A stretch of 49,925 nucleotides of DNA, from contig CAZJYI010000079.1 in assembly GCA_964550025.1 (NCBI GenBank), positions 1-49,925 on the forward strand, given 5' to 3'. Origin of the DNA: CAZJYI01 sp964550025. Lineage in GTDB: Bacteria; Verrucomicrobiota; Kiritimatiellia; UBA8416; CAYOBW01. Below the pieces are notes generated by a model. The model had not been told where the DNA came from, searched no databases, and saw only the letters and a program-made list of their open reading frames with translations. Shown in pieces: positions 33,339 to 42,700 of the stretch (position 1 is its first letter; the number at the start of each line of letters is the position of its first letter). Made by a program: the position numbers and the translations under genes.

Positions 33339-36300
33339 CTACGGGTGCACACGTATGCGATAGAAGCGTGCACCTTTACCCACGTCCGTGTCGATGTGCG
33401 TGTTGATGGTCGGCGTGTCCGGCGGGTTGGTGTGTATTGGCACCCACCCGGCGACCGGCGCCAGTGACGACGACCGCTCCAGGATTTGTGTCGCCCGGCG
33501 GCCGCCCCGCCAGCGGACGGTTGCCGAGCCATCCTCGCGGCCGACGCCGAGCAGGCGCAGCACCGAGTTGCTGTCCGTCGGATCGGTGTCCGCGCGCCGT
33601 TCCATCCAGGCCGGCGCCCCGTCGCCGTCCCTGTCGGCCATCGCCTCGGTGTTCCAGTCCGCGTTGGTCAGTCCGAACGCCGCCAGCCACCAGCAGGGCG
33701 TTCCGTGTGCCGCGAGGTCGGCCGCGAAAACAGCGCCGAACGTGCCCGCGGCCGTGACGTTGCTCCAGGAATATGTCCATAGGTTGGTGGCCGGGATTGC
33801 GGGCACCTCCACTCCATTGGTGCGGAGCGCGGCAATGTGGTAGTAGGTGTCGGCCCGCACCACGAAGCCCGTACCGCCGTCGCGTGCGACATACACGCAA
33901 CCGCTGGGCGTGACCGTGCCGTTGTCCCCGGCAATGGCCTGGACTGCGTAGTTTGTTTGCCACTGCCAGGCTATGGTGGAGTCGTCGGTCAGCGCAAAAG
34001 CCCCGGCATTGGTCCCCGTTCCCGTTGCCGGGACGGTGCCTGTTCCCGCCCAGCCCGTGCAGACGTACTGTGTTGTCCCGTTCTCGACGGGCGAGCCCGC
34101 GACAGTGCACGAGACCGAGGAACCCTTTTCGACCGTGTTGCTCCCGCGTGGCGGAGTCGGCGATCCGTAGAGCGACGCGACCGTCAGCGTGACATTTGTG
34201 GTCGGTGGTACGACGACCATTGTGCAGGGGACGTTCGTTTGCGCAGGGTTTGGGTCGTTGCTGGTGATGACGATTTCCCCGTTGTAGCTGCCCGGGCCGA
34301 GGGTCGAGGCGTCGAACACTGCTCGGACCACGGTTGCACTTCCCGGCGACGCCGTTTCGGCCGTGGGAGATACGCGCAGCCAATCGGGAGAGCGTTCGAA
34401 CCGGAATTTCTGCGCGGGATCGCCGAAGAGGTTCAAGCCGTATGCGACTTCGCGGAAGCGCATGATATCGATCATGACGAGGTTGTCTTCCTTGCTGTCC
34501 TGGTTGGCGCGCCCGAGCTCGAGAATGCCCTCGCCCAGCACGGCGTCCCAGAACTGCCGCAGATGCCGCGGCGATGCCCCGTCGGTGCTGTTCTTCAGTC
34601 CCCACCCGAAGTGGAAGTTCATGATCGCGGCGAAGGCGCCGTGTTCCATGGCCGTGATCTCCTCGGCAAAGCAGTCGGGTACGGTGAACCACCCCGGGCC
34701 GCAGCCGGAGGAGTGCACGAAGAAGTGGTTCTCGTTGGTGAGGGCGGTCAGCTCGGACGTGTGCAGCTTCATGTCACGCGTCACGCCCGAGTGTCCGAGG
34801 TGGGTGATAGCGTGCGTCCCGCCGTTCATCAGGGCGAGACCGTCGCTGGTGGTCCATATCCCGTCGGCGTCGTAGAGGTTCGTCGAGGTGTCGAAAGCGA
34901 GAAGACCCTCCTGTGCGTGGTTGGTGAAACCGGCCGTGAAATAGCCGTCATAGGTTCCGCCGCAGCGGACCTGTTCCATTCTCGGCTTGGCGTACTCGGC
35001 TTCGCCGCCGTGGCCGAGGTAGCAGCCGAGCATCGTGATACGCGAGAGGTACGGATCGCAGGTCGCGTCGTAGGTCACCGTCTTGCGAACGAAAGCCGCC
35101 ACTTCGTCGGCGTTCTTGACGAGCGCGCGCCCCACGTACATTTCCGCGACGATGTCGACGTCGGCCCCGCCCGGACCGTCGTTTGGCTCTCCGTACACGC
35201 CGTCGGCATCTCCGTCAAAGGTGCAATTCGTCGGGTCGACGCAGCCGTAGTACAGGTCAGCCGCCTCGTCGTTCGAGCCGGGTGTGAAGATCCTTGCGGG
35301 CACGACCGGGTGACCTCCTCCGAGCAACACGTAGCGCGCGCCCCAGGCCTGGTAGGCCGCAGTCAGGAAGTTGCGTATCCTGGTCTGGTCGTCTTCTCCG
35401 CCGTCGGGACGCGTTCCGCCGTAGTTGGCGTAGATCCACTCCGTCGTCACGATCAGCGGCGCCAACCCCTGTGCGCGTCGCAGATCGCACAGCCGCTGGA
35501 AGTTCCACGGCGGGGGCGCGTCGGTGAGGGCCTGGCTCGTCACGATGAGGTAGTCGTACGGTCCCCGGTCGGGCAGAGTCGAGGCAGACCGTTGTTCCTC
35601 CGCGGGAGGAGCGGTCATCGCGTACGTCGCCAATGTGCCCGGGTTGTCGACCGTGTCCGCGATGGACGCAGTGAGCTCCGCGGAGCCGTGGACGACGCCC
35701 CTATCCGAGGCGTCATGCAGGTCGACCGTGAGTCGCAGGGAACGGGCATATTCCACTTTTCCACTTAGCGGTCGGTATTGAAGCGGAAACAGGTTCAGCA
35801 CGAGCAGGCGGTGTCCGCGTTTCGAATACGTGCCGACTCTCTTGAAGGCCGTTCCCGGCCATGGGTCGTCACTGTCATAGATGGCGGGATCCGGCGTCGT
35901 TGCCTCCGCCGCCGGCGCGATGCCCAGGGGATGCGGCTCCTCGGCGGGGGCCATTGCGTAGGTTCCTGCTACCCGGGCGAGCGCGGGTGAATCCACGCGG
36001 ATACCAGTGATCTCCTTGCCGTTGGGAACGAGAATCGAGACGGGACGCAACGGTACCGCGGGGGCGCGGGGTTGCAGCGTGTGGTCGCACCCCTCCATGG
36101 TCACGATGTCGTAGTCCCCCCGTTTGCCGAACAGCGGGGGAGGAAAGGCGTATTCGAACACGAGCCGATCGTGCGAGATCTTCTGCTCGACCGCTTGTCG
36201 CGCGTGGTTCGCCGCTATCCCGGCGCGGCCCCCGCCCGCGCCAACACGTGTGCGCAGCGTGAATGCAAGGTCGGCGTCGGCCAGGGCAGAGTTTGCGAGC

Positions 36301-38600
36301 TCGACCGTGGTCGTGATCGTACAGCCGACAACATTGGTGATGACGATCCCGTGCGGGGTGATCGTGAGATCCGGCTCGCCGATGGCGACGAGTCGCGCCA
36401 TTCGCGTCTCTGTCGCAGCAACCGTGACGTTGCTGAAGACCAGGCTGGAGTTGTAGACGCCAGGCGCGCTCGCATACGCTTCGGCAGTGAGCCGTGCCGT
36501 CACGGAGGCGCGACCCCCGACCGGCAGCGTGCCCGTGGCCGGGACGACTTCGAGCCAGCCGGCGGGGCTGCTGACCTGCCAGTCGATTGACGCCGGACCG
36601 CTGTTCGTGAGCTGGTACACCGCATTGCTCGGGGCGAAGGGGCCGCCGGGATGTCCGCTTGGCAGGAATGGAGATTCCGGCAGGACCTCGAGGTAGTCGC
36701 CCGTACCCACGCCTGTCATGAGCAGCTCGACCCACGGTTCGTCGGGATCGTTGCTGCGGACTACCAGCGGCATGTTGTTCGACGCGAACGCTACGGGGGA
36801 GTAGTCGACTTCCAGCACCAGGCTCCCTCCCGGGGGAAGGCGGTAGGGCAGGGGCGGGAGGCCGTGGAGGGAAAACGATCCGCCCGCGCCGGTTCCCTGT
36901 TCCGGGGCGAAGAGAACGGAGCCTGGCGTCGTTGGGCTGTTCGCGCCGGGCGCCAGGATCGGGTGCGGCGCGGATGGCGGACGAATGATCACGTCGTCCC
37001 AATAGAACACCGTTGACTCCATCCAGATCAGGGACGACAGGTAGACGCGTCCCGGCCCCTGGATGACCGTGTCCGTGCCGGACCAGAGGAGGTGCCCGTT
37101 GACGTAGGCGGATATGTCTGATCCGTTGACGCACAGCGCCAGGGTGTTTGTGGCGTAGTTGCCCGGGTTCCAGTGGGGTGTCGTCTCGGACGGAGAGATG
37201 GACATTCTCATCCCGTCGACCTGCCTGCTCACGTCGTAGCGTCCGTTGGGAGAGACCATGAACAGGTACCCGTCGCCCGTGGTTGCCGTGGCAATCTTGA
37301 AGTCGTCGCTGGCGCGCGCCACGAGCACGGCGTCGCTGTTGTGGCTGCCGGTTTGCCAGACCGTCGCCTCGATCCAGCAATCCTGCCAGTTTCGACCGAC
37401 GTAGGCGATGCGCGCGTCGTCATAGTGGCCGGCGACGGCCTGCGCCCTGTACATGCCGTCGACCACCTGCCATTGGGCGTCGATTTCCTCGCGCCAGTCG
37501 GGCGGTGGATCGCTGTCGAAGTGCTCGAGGACCGTCCCGAAGAACACGTTCGAGACGACCAGCCCGTTTTCCGCGTCCTCGTTCCGGATTACGACCTGCT
37601 CACGGCGCAAGCCGCCGCGCGGCAGCTCGCCAAAGGGCATCGCCCCGTCGTCCGCCGGCGCGATCGAGTCCGACACCTCGATCTCGCCCGGGAGTGGTAG
37701 GACTTCCAGAACGACGCGTCTGCTCACGTCCGGATCGCTCGAATCGCTGGTGAACTCCACGACGCTTTCGTAGACCCCGGTTGACAGCGCCAGGGCCTGC
37801 GTAGTCAGAGACACGAGCACGGTATTCGTTCCGGGATACCGGATCGTGCCGGATTGCGGGGAAAGCGAGAACCACAAGGAAGTGCTCGACGCCGTCCAGT
37901 CCATCTCGTACCAGCCGACATTCAACACTTCGAAGCTGTTGGTCAAAGGCAGAAACGAACCGCCTTCGAAGCCGCGGATCGTCAGCGGCTCTTCGGGTGC
38001 AACGCGAAACCCGAGGTAGTCGTCGCCTTCGAGGGAGACGTCATCGATATTCCACCCGGCTACGGCCGCGAAATGCGGACCGCTGTTCCACCGTATGCGC
38101 ACACGCGGCTTCCCGTCGGCCATGGCGGAAATGTCGTATCGCACCTCCTGCCATGCCGAATCGCGGATCGGCTCCTCGGCACTCCAGACGCGGGTCCAGT
38201 TCCACTCGTTGTTGGCGACCTCTATGTTGTCCCAGTTCCAGGGGTTCCCGTCCGTGTTGAGCCACCGCCGGAACACGAGCTCGACGTTCATGTGCCCCGT
38301 GCAGTCGATCTCCGTCGTTGTCAGCTCGGCGTACCCCGAGTTCGACACGTCGCCGGCCAGGTTCCCACCGTAGACATTGAGGCCGGTGTGTCCGGCCGTC
38401 GGGTCTGTGCCAGCCGAACCCTGCCCGAGTGGCCGGCCGAATTCCCATGGCGCGACGATCGTCCAGCCGGGATCGGCATTCAGCGGCTCATACCAGAAGC
38501 GCTCGGCGGCCGGCGCCGGGAATCCATACAGGATGGCGGTGAGGACGAGAAAGTGCATCGCGCCCGGAAGGCAGATGCGGAACGTCTTGCTATTCTCCAT
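33339..38600 (-). CDS. Secreted C25 (gingipain-family) cysteine peptidase, multidomain (1753 aa)
   Basis: A signal peptide (MHFLVLTAILYGFPAPA) precedes a jelly-roll domain at about 35-215, then several Ig/BACON-like and LamG-like modules (for example TGVYESVVEFTSDSSDPDVS and SFSLHGLPPLPYRLPPGGSL). The catalytic part starts near residue 1010 with YDYLIVTSQAL and includes GARYVLLGGGHPVVPARI. Catalytic His is expected at 1270 in THLGHSGVT and catalytic Cys at 1300 in HSSGCGPGWF, 30 residues apart, close to the gingipain spacing. Two further repeats follow (VSPTAETASPGSATVVRAVF) and a tail with ADRDGDGAPAWMERRADTDP, ending FYRIRVHP, which is common in Kiritimatiellota exported proteins. The start at 38600 follows GAGGGG by 11 nt. 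It is probably an extracellular protease; activity and specificity are inferred. Confidence 0.88.
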   Translation of the reverse strand: MENSKTFRICLPGAMHFLVLTAILYGFPAPAAERFWYEPLNADPGWTIVAPWEFGRPLGQGSAGTDPTAGHTGLNVYGGNLAGDVSNSGYAELTTTEIDCTGHMNVELVFRRWLNTDGNPWNWDNIEVANNEWNWTRVWSAEEPIRDSAWQEVRYDISAMADGKPRVRIRWNSGPHFAAVAGWNIDDVSLEGDDYLGFRVAPEEPLTIRGFEGGSFLPLTNSFEVLNVGWYEMDWTASSTSLWFSLSPQSGTIRYPGTNTVLVSLTTQALALSTGVYESVVEFTSDSSDPDVSRRVVLEVLPLPGEIEVSDSIAPADDGAMPFGELPRGGLRREQVVIRNEDAENGLVVSNVFFGTVLEHFDSDPPPDWREEIDAQWQVVDGMYRAQAVAGHYDDARIAYVGRNWQDCWIEATVWQTGSHNSDAVLVARASDDFKIATATTGDGYLFMVSPNGRYDVSRQVDGMRMSISPSETTPHWNPGNYATNTLALCVNGSDISAYVNGHLLWSGTDTVIQGPGRVYLSSLIWMESTVFYWDDVIIRPPSAPHPILAPGANSPTTPGSVLFAPEQGTGAGGSFSLHGLPPLPYRLPPGGSLVLEVDYSPVAFASNNMPLVVRSNDPDEPWVELLMTGVGTGDYLEVLPESPFLPSGHPGGPFAPSNAVYQLTNSGPASIDWQVSSPAGWLEVVPATGTLPVGGRASVTARLTAEAYASAPGVYNSSLVFSNVTVAATETRMARLVAIGEPDLTITPHGIVITNVVGCTITTTVELANSALADADLAFTLRTRVGAGGGRAGIAANHARQAVEQKISHDRLVFEYAFPPPLFGKRGDYDIVTMEGCDHTLQPRAPAVPLRPVSILVPNGKEITGIRVDSPALARVAGTYAMAPAEEPHPLGIAPAAEATTPDPAIYDSDDPWPGTAFKRVGTYSKRGHRLLVLNLFPLQYRPLSGKVEYARSLRLTVDLHDASDRGVVHGSAELTASIADTVDNPGTLATYAMTAPPAEEQRSASTLPDRGPYDYLIVTSQALTDAPPPWNFQRLCDLRRAQGLAPLIVTTEWIYANYGGTRPDGGEDDQTRIRNFLTAAYQAWGARYVLLGGGHPVVPARIFTPGSNDEAADLYYGCVDPTNCTFDGDADGVYGEPNDGPGGADVDIVAEMYVGRALVKNADEVAAFVRKTVTYDATCDPYLSRITMLGCYLGHGGEAEYAKPRMEQVRCGGTYDGYFTAGFTNHAQEGLLAFDTSTNLYDADGIWTTSDGLALMNGGTHAITHLGHSGVTRDMKLHTSELTALTNENHFFVHSSGCGPGWFTVPDCFAEEITAMEHGAFAAIMNFHFGWGLKNSTDGASPRHLRQFWDAVLGEGILELGRANQDSKEDNLVMIDIMRFREVAYGLNLFGDPAQKFRFERSPDWLRVSPTAETASPGSATVVRAVFDASTLGPGSYNGEIVITSNDPNPAQTNVPCTMVVVPPTTNVTLTVASLYGSPTPPRGSNTVEKGSSVSCTVAGSPVENGTTQYVCTGWAGTGTVPATGTGTNAGAFALTDDSTIAWQWQTNYAVQAIAGDNGTVTPSGCVYVARDGGTGFVVRADTYYHIAALRTNGVEVPAIPATNLWTYSWSNVTAAGTFGAVFAADLAAHGTPCWWLAAFGLTNADWNTEAMADRDGDGAPAWMERRADTDPTDSNSVLRLLGVGREDGSATVRWRGGRRATQILERSSSLAPVAGWVPIHTNPPDTPTINTHIDTDVGKGARFYRIRVHP

Positions 38601-39076
38601 AGTCTGCGTTTCCCCTCTTGATTGCGGCACGGACTGTGGTTCCGCCGACACTTCCGGGTAGTGTGCCACAAGCAGGGCGGGTGGGTCCAGCGAGTCAGGC
38701 TCGGCTCTTCTCCCGCAGACCCTGCCCTTTACCTACAAGCCTGGTCTGGGGAATCCCCGCCCCTTGCGGGCGGGAGGTTTCAGGTTTGTCGCCTACGCAG
38801 CAGGCGCCTCCGCTCTTCCAGAGCCCGAATGGAGCGAGGGAAAGAGAGCTTCGCGCGGTTCGTCGCTCCGACCGGGCTCGAGGCTATGGCGCAGAAGCGG
38901 GGCGTGTAGCATGCGACCCTGAAGCTTCCCGGCGACAAGCGCCGGGGATTCCATGCCATTGTCCAGGCGTGATCTATGCGTAAAGGGCAGGGCTGGCCCT
39001 ACGCCTTCATGTAGCCTGTTCCCGGCACATCCTCGCCGTTCCCTCCATCGACCCCATCATGTCCTTGCCGGGAATG
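38601..39076. other. Noncoding region bounded by 13-bp inverted repeats
   Basis: CCCTGCCCTTTAC (38720-38732) and GTAAAGGGCAGGG (38980-38992) are perfect inverted copies enclosing about 250 bp. Inside are further hairpins, including CCCGGCG/CGCCGGG around ACAAG (near 38929-38947) and a CCCGCC/GGCGGG hairpin (near 38757-38775). No protein frame is convincing. This could be a non-autonomous mobile element or a structured RNA; no target-site duplication was seen. Confidence 0.5.
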
Positions 39077-39475
39077 TCATGCTCCCTCTGCTCGCCCTCG
39101 CACCGTGAACTCCTCCTTGTGATTGACGAGGTACACAATGACCACGACGCCGAGAACCGTGCCGATCGGGAAGCTGAAAAGCCACAGGATGGATAGGACC
39201 CAGAGTACGGTTTGGAACCATGGTGCCCGGTAGCGTGCAGAGAAGAGCGCAACGAGAATCAGGACGACGCCCACGAGTGAGACGACCACACCTGCCACCG
39301 TCACGTTGCACGCGGCTGTGAGATCGGAAGCCAGAGCCTCGGGTTGAGCCACTTCCGTCTGCGACACCCTGGCGAACGTGCGTAGCATGACGACAACCGT
39401 TCCGACCAGCCCGACGACGGTGCCCAATTGAAAAGCCGTCCCCCAGATCGCGAGCCGCTTGCCTCTTTCGTTCAT
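39077..39475 (-). CDS. Small MotA/TolQ/ExbB-like membrane protein
   Basis: This 132-aa protein has four predicted membrane helices. The first two (LAIWGTAFQLGTVVGLVGTV, then NVTVAGVVVSLVGVVLILVA) resemble the pore-lining helices of the MotA/TolQ/ExbB proton-channel family, including the residue pattern around 'QLG' and 'AxVGxxxSLVG'. The last two (WFQTVLWVLSILWLFSFPIG, then TVLGVVVIVYLVNHKEEF) form a hairpin ending in a charged tail. It is much shorter than ExbB, so it may be only a relative. It lies downstream of the giant M56 gene, which contains ExbD/TolR-like segments, but 237 nt of noncoding DNA separate them. A G-rich stretch precedes the ATG at 39475. Confidence 0.7.
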   Translation of the reverse strand: MNERGKRLAIWGTAFQLGTVVGLVGTVVVMLRTFARVSQTEVAQPEALASDLTAACNVTVAGVVVSLVGVVLILVALFSARYRAPWFQTVLWVLSILWLFSFPIGTVLGVVVIVYLVNHKEEFTVRGRAEGA

Positions 39476-39692
39476 TCGTCATCCCCCCGCTATGTTTATT
39501 TCGGTTCCTTCCCCAGGCCGGGGGCAAGCGTCGGATATTCCCTGCGTGTGCTCAATTACAATGTCGAGCCGGGTTTGTAACCGTATGATCCCGGTCGAGC
39601 AACTGACGGATGACGCCTTTCTCACACGTTGTTACGTGTGATCACGCCTGTCCAGTGAAAACAGTCCAGATCCGTCTACCGCATCTCCTGAA

Positions 39693-39712
39693 CGGCGGTT
39701 GCGTCCCCGCCG
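39693..39712 (-). terminator. GC-rich hairpin just after the giant M56 gene
   Basis: CGGCGG (39693-39698) pairs with CCGCCG (39707-39712) around an 8-nt loop, immediately downstream of the stop codon at 39713-39715. No T-tract follows on the minus strand, so a terminator role is suggested by position only. Confidence 0.35.
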
Positions 39713-42700
39713 CTAGTGTGCAGTGTTGGCAGATGCCCTGTTCCCCGGCTCTGCGGGGACCGCCTTCAGGATGACGACCGTGAGCTCTTTGTGGTGTCCC
39801 CCGTCCACATACAACTGCTCGATCTTGCGCTCTGCCTCTGACGTCGTCCGTCCGGCGACGTGGATACTGCTCCCCAGATCGGGAAGCGAAATGCACCCTT
39901 TCTCATCCACGAGGTCTCGGATCGTGGCCGGCTTGGGAATGCCGGTGAGACGTACTTCCACAAGGTCTCCGGGAGAGAGGACGGAAATGCCCTGAGGAGT
40001 CGCTCCCCCCGCGAGAAGTGCGCCCGCGATTCCCGTGGCGCCGGCTCTGCGGGCAAGCTCGATCGCCGTTCTGCCGTCTTCTGTCTTCGCGGCAGGATCT
40101 GCTCCGAGCCGGATCAACTCCTCGACTACGGTCTTCTCCCGCAGCAGAACCACGGCGTAGTGCAGCGGTGTTTGTCCGCGGGCGTTCTTCGCGTTGACAT
40201 CCGCCCCTTTTTCCACAAGAGCCTGGGCAAGCTTCGCGCGGTCTATCGCTCCCTGGCTTCCTCCGCGTCCGAAACGGTGTCGTGGCCCCGGCTGCATCAC
40301 GCAGTGCAAAGGAGTGTCACCGATCGCAAAGGCCATTCGGACGGGCGCCATGACCTGCACGGGCTTCTTGGAGACCTCCAGAAAGCCAATCTCCTGCTCG
40401 ATCAGGTCGATATCGCCGGCCTTGGCATTCATGTCCGCCCGCTGCGCCTTCGTTGCTGCCTTGGCGTCCGAACCCGCGGATATCAGGAGATTCGCGACGC
40501 CGGCGTTTCCGCGCGCCAGGGCCCAGTGCAGGGCCAACTCACCGTAAGGGCCCAGCGCATTGCCGCCATTCACATCCAGACCGCGTTTGAGGAGAAGAGC
40601 GATCATGTCCGCATTCCCTCGCGCCGCGGCAATGTGGAGAGCGCTTTCACCGGAGGCGTTTGGGGCGCGGGGATCCACTCCCCGGTCGATCAGCAGATCA
40701 ACGATATCGGCATGTCCGTGTCCCACCGCTATGTGAAAAGCCGCTTTTCCCTGTCCTTTGTTTCCGGTGAGCTTGGCCCCGTGATCAAGAAACAGCCGCA
40801 CGACCTCAACGTCTCCCTCCTGAACCGCGGCCAGGAACGCGGACATTTGCCCCCCCTTTGTCGGGCGGCTGACAAAGGCGTTTACCAGTGCAGGATTCGC
40901 ATACAGCAGTCGTCCAGCCGTCTTCCTGTCTCCGTCCGTTATCGCCTTGTCAAAACGCTTGAGAACTCTCGTATCGGGGGTGGATGCGGCGTCCGCTTTT
41001 GGAATTGTGCCGGACGAACTCAGCCAGGCCTCCACTCTTCGGATCGCGTCCCGGTTGCCTCTCTTTGCCGGTCCCCAGTTGTGCATATCGTAGCCGAATG
41101 TATCGCCGGCCAGTGCGCTGAGCGCCTGTATGACATCGCCCCCGGCGCTTGCGCCAAGCCGGTCGCGCCGGAGCAGCTCGAGAATGACCGGCCCGGCCGC
41201 GGGGTCCTTCTGCCGGGCGAAGCTCTGAAGTGCCCCCATTCTCACAGCCTCGTCCTCGTCGCGAAGCAACGGCAGGAGTTGCTCGCGCACGGACCTGAAG
41301 GCGTCATTCGGCAGCTTACGCGCCATGTAGGCCGCCGCGACACGGAAACGGGATTCCTCATCGCCCGCGAACTTCACGATCAACGGGGCCAGTCTGGGGT
41401 CCCGACATTCGTAGACGGCACGGATGGCGCCGTAGCGCAACTCCTTGTCGGGCGATTCGAGCAGCTTCAGCAGCAACGGCTCGGCAGGCTTCCGGTAGTA
41501 CGGGGCCTGGAGCAGACCGGCGCAGCGAATGAGCACGGCGTGGTTCTTTTCCACCTTTGCCAGTAGAGGTTTGACGATCCTCGGATCGCGCATGGACAGG
41601 AGAGCGTGGTAGGTCGCCTCCGAGGCCTCTTCGTTTGCCAGGAACAGGTCCAGAAGATCGTCCGTGAAGTCACGGAGCTTCAGCGTGAGAATTGTGCCGG
41701 CGGCCCGTGCGACCCGGACCTTCTCTCGTGACGCCAGGTCCGCCTCGATAAGGGCCGTGACGGCGGCCCCGTGGTTATTGAAAACCTGCATCGCGCGGGC
41801 TCGGGCGGCGACGTTCTGCCACAGAGGCCTCTCCAGTTTGTCCGCGACCTCTGCGGGAGACAGCTCGGCAGCCGCGTCCGCGAGCTCCTGCGCCCAGCGT
41901 TCCGAGTTCCCGTCAAAGTGCTTTATGTCCCGGTTGAGGATATGGCGCGGGTAGACGCTGAGGATCCCGGTGACGAACTCGTTCATGTACCGCGGCGCCA
42001 GCTCGGCGTAGAGACGCTCAAGGTGTCCGGCCTGCTCGGCTTTCGGCAGCCGCGCGATGTGTTCGATCTCAAGAAAGCGGCCGCGGGGGGCGTCCGTTGC
42101 CATGACCCGACTGACGGCCGCCAATTCGGTCTCAACCGTTCGCAGGCGTTTCTCCTCTGCCAGCATCTCTGGGTGTCTGGCCCCCAGGTACATCGAGAGT
42201 TCCTCGATTCGCTTCCGGATCCGGGCCGCTTCTTCGCTGAGCTTGTCCCGTTCACGGTCCGCCTCAAGACCCCGGGCCGTGGTGTCGGGAGTGCTCTCTT
42301 CCCGGGTGACCGAGAGCGCGATGCTCGTGAAACCGGCTTCTTTGCAGGCATTCAGCACGGCCACCACGTTTGAATACGGCGTCTCCCGGTGGACCGTTAT
42401 GAGCACGGGTGGGGCCTCGGTCCGCTCGGCGGCCTTCCCTCGTTCCTCTATCCAGCCGGACTCAACAGGCTCACCATCGGAGAGAACGCTCCCGTCCTTT
42501 TCGACCGTCAGCCGGATGCTCCCGCTGTCGTTCGCCTTGCTGTACCGGTAGCGCAGGTGGAGCTCTCCGCTGTTGTAACCGTTCTTGCGCGGGTGCAGGA
42601 CGGCACGCAGCACGTCCCACTCGGCCAGAGGCCCCAGCGTGTCGGCCATCCGTACCGCGGATCCGGGTGACGGGATCTTGATCCGGAGCCCCACGTTGCG

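Noticed and set aside
33837..35768. A 643-codon plus-strand open frame
   Set aside because: It is antisense to the C25 peptidase catalytic region; composition is that of a shadow frame.
38622..38909. Short plus-strand frame between the C25 and MotA-like genes
   Set aside because: It lies largely within the inverted-repeat-bounded segment, and its peptide has no domain or start signal.
39476..39712. Possible small gene downstream of the giant M56 gene
   Set aside because: No frame with a start signal or conserved sequence was found; only a GC hairpin next to the stop codon stands out.
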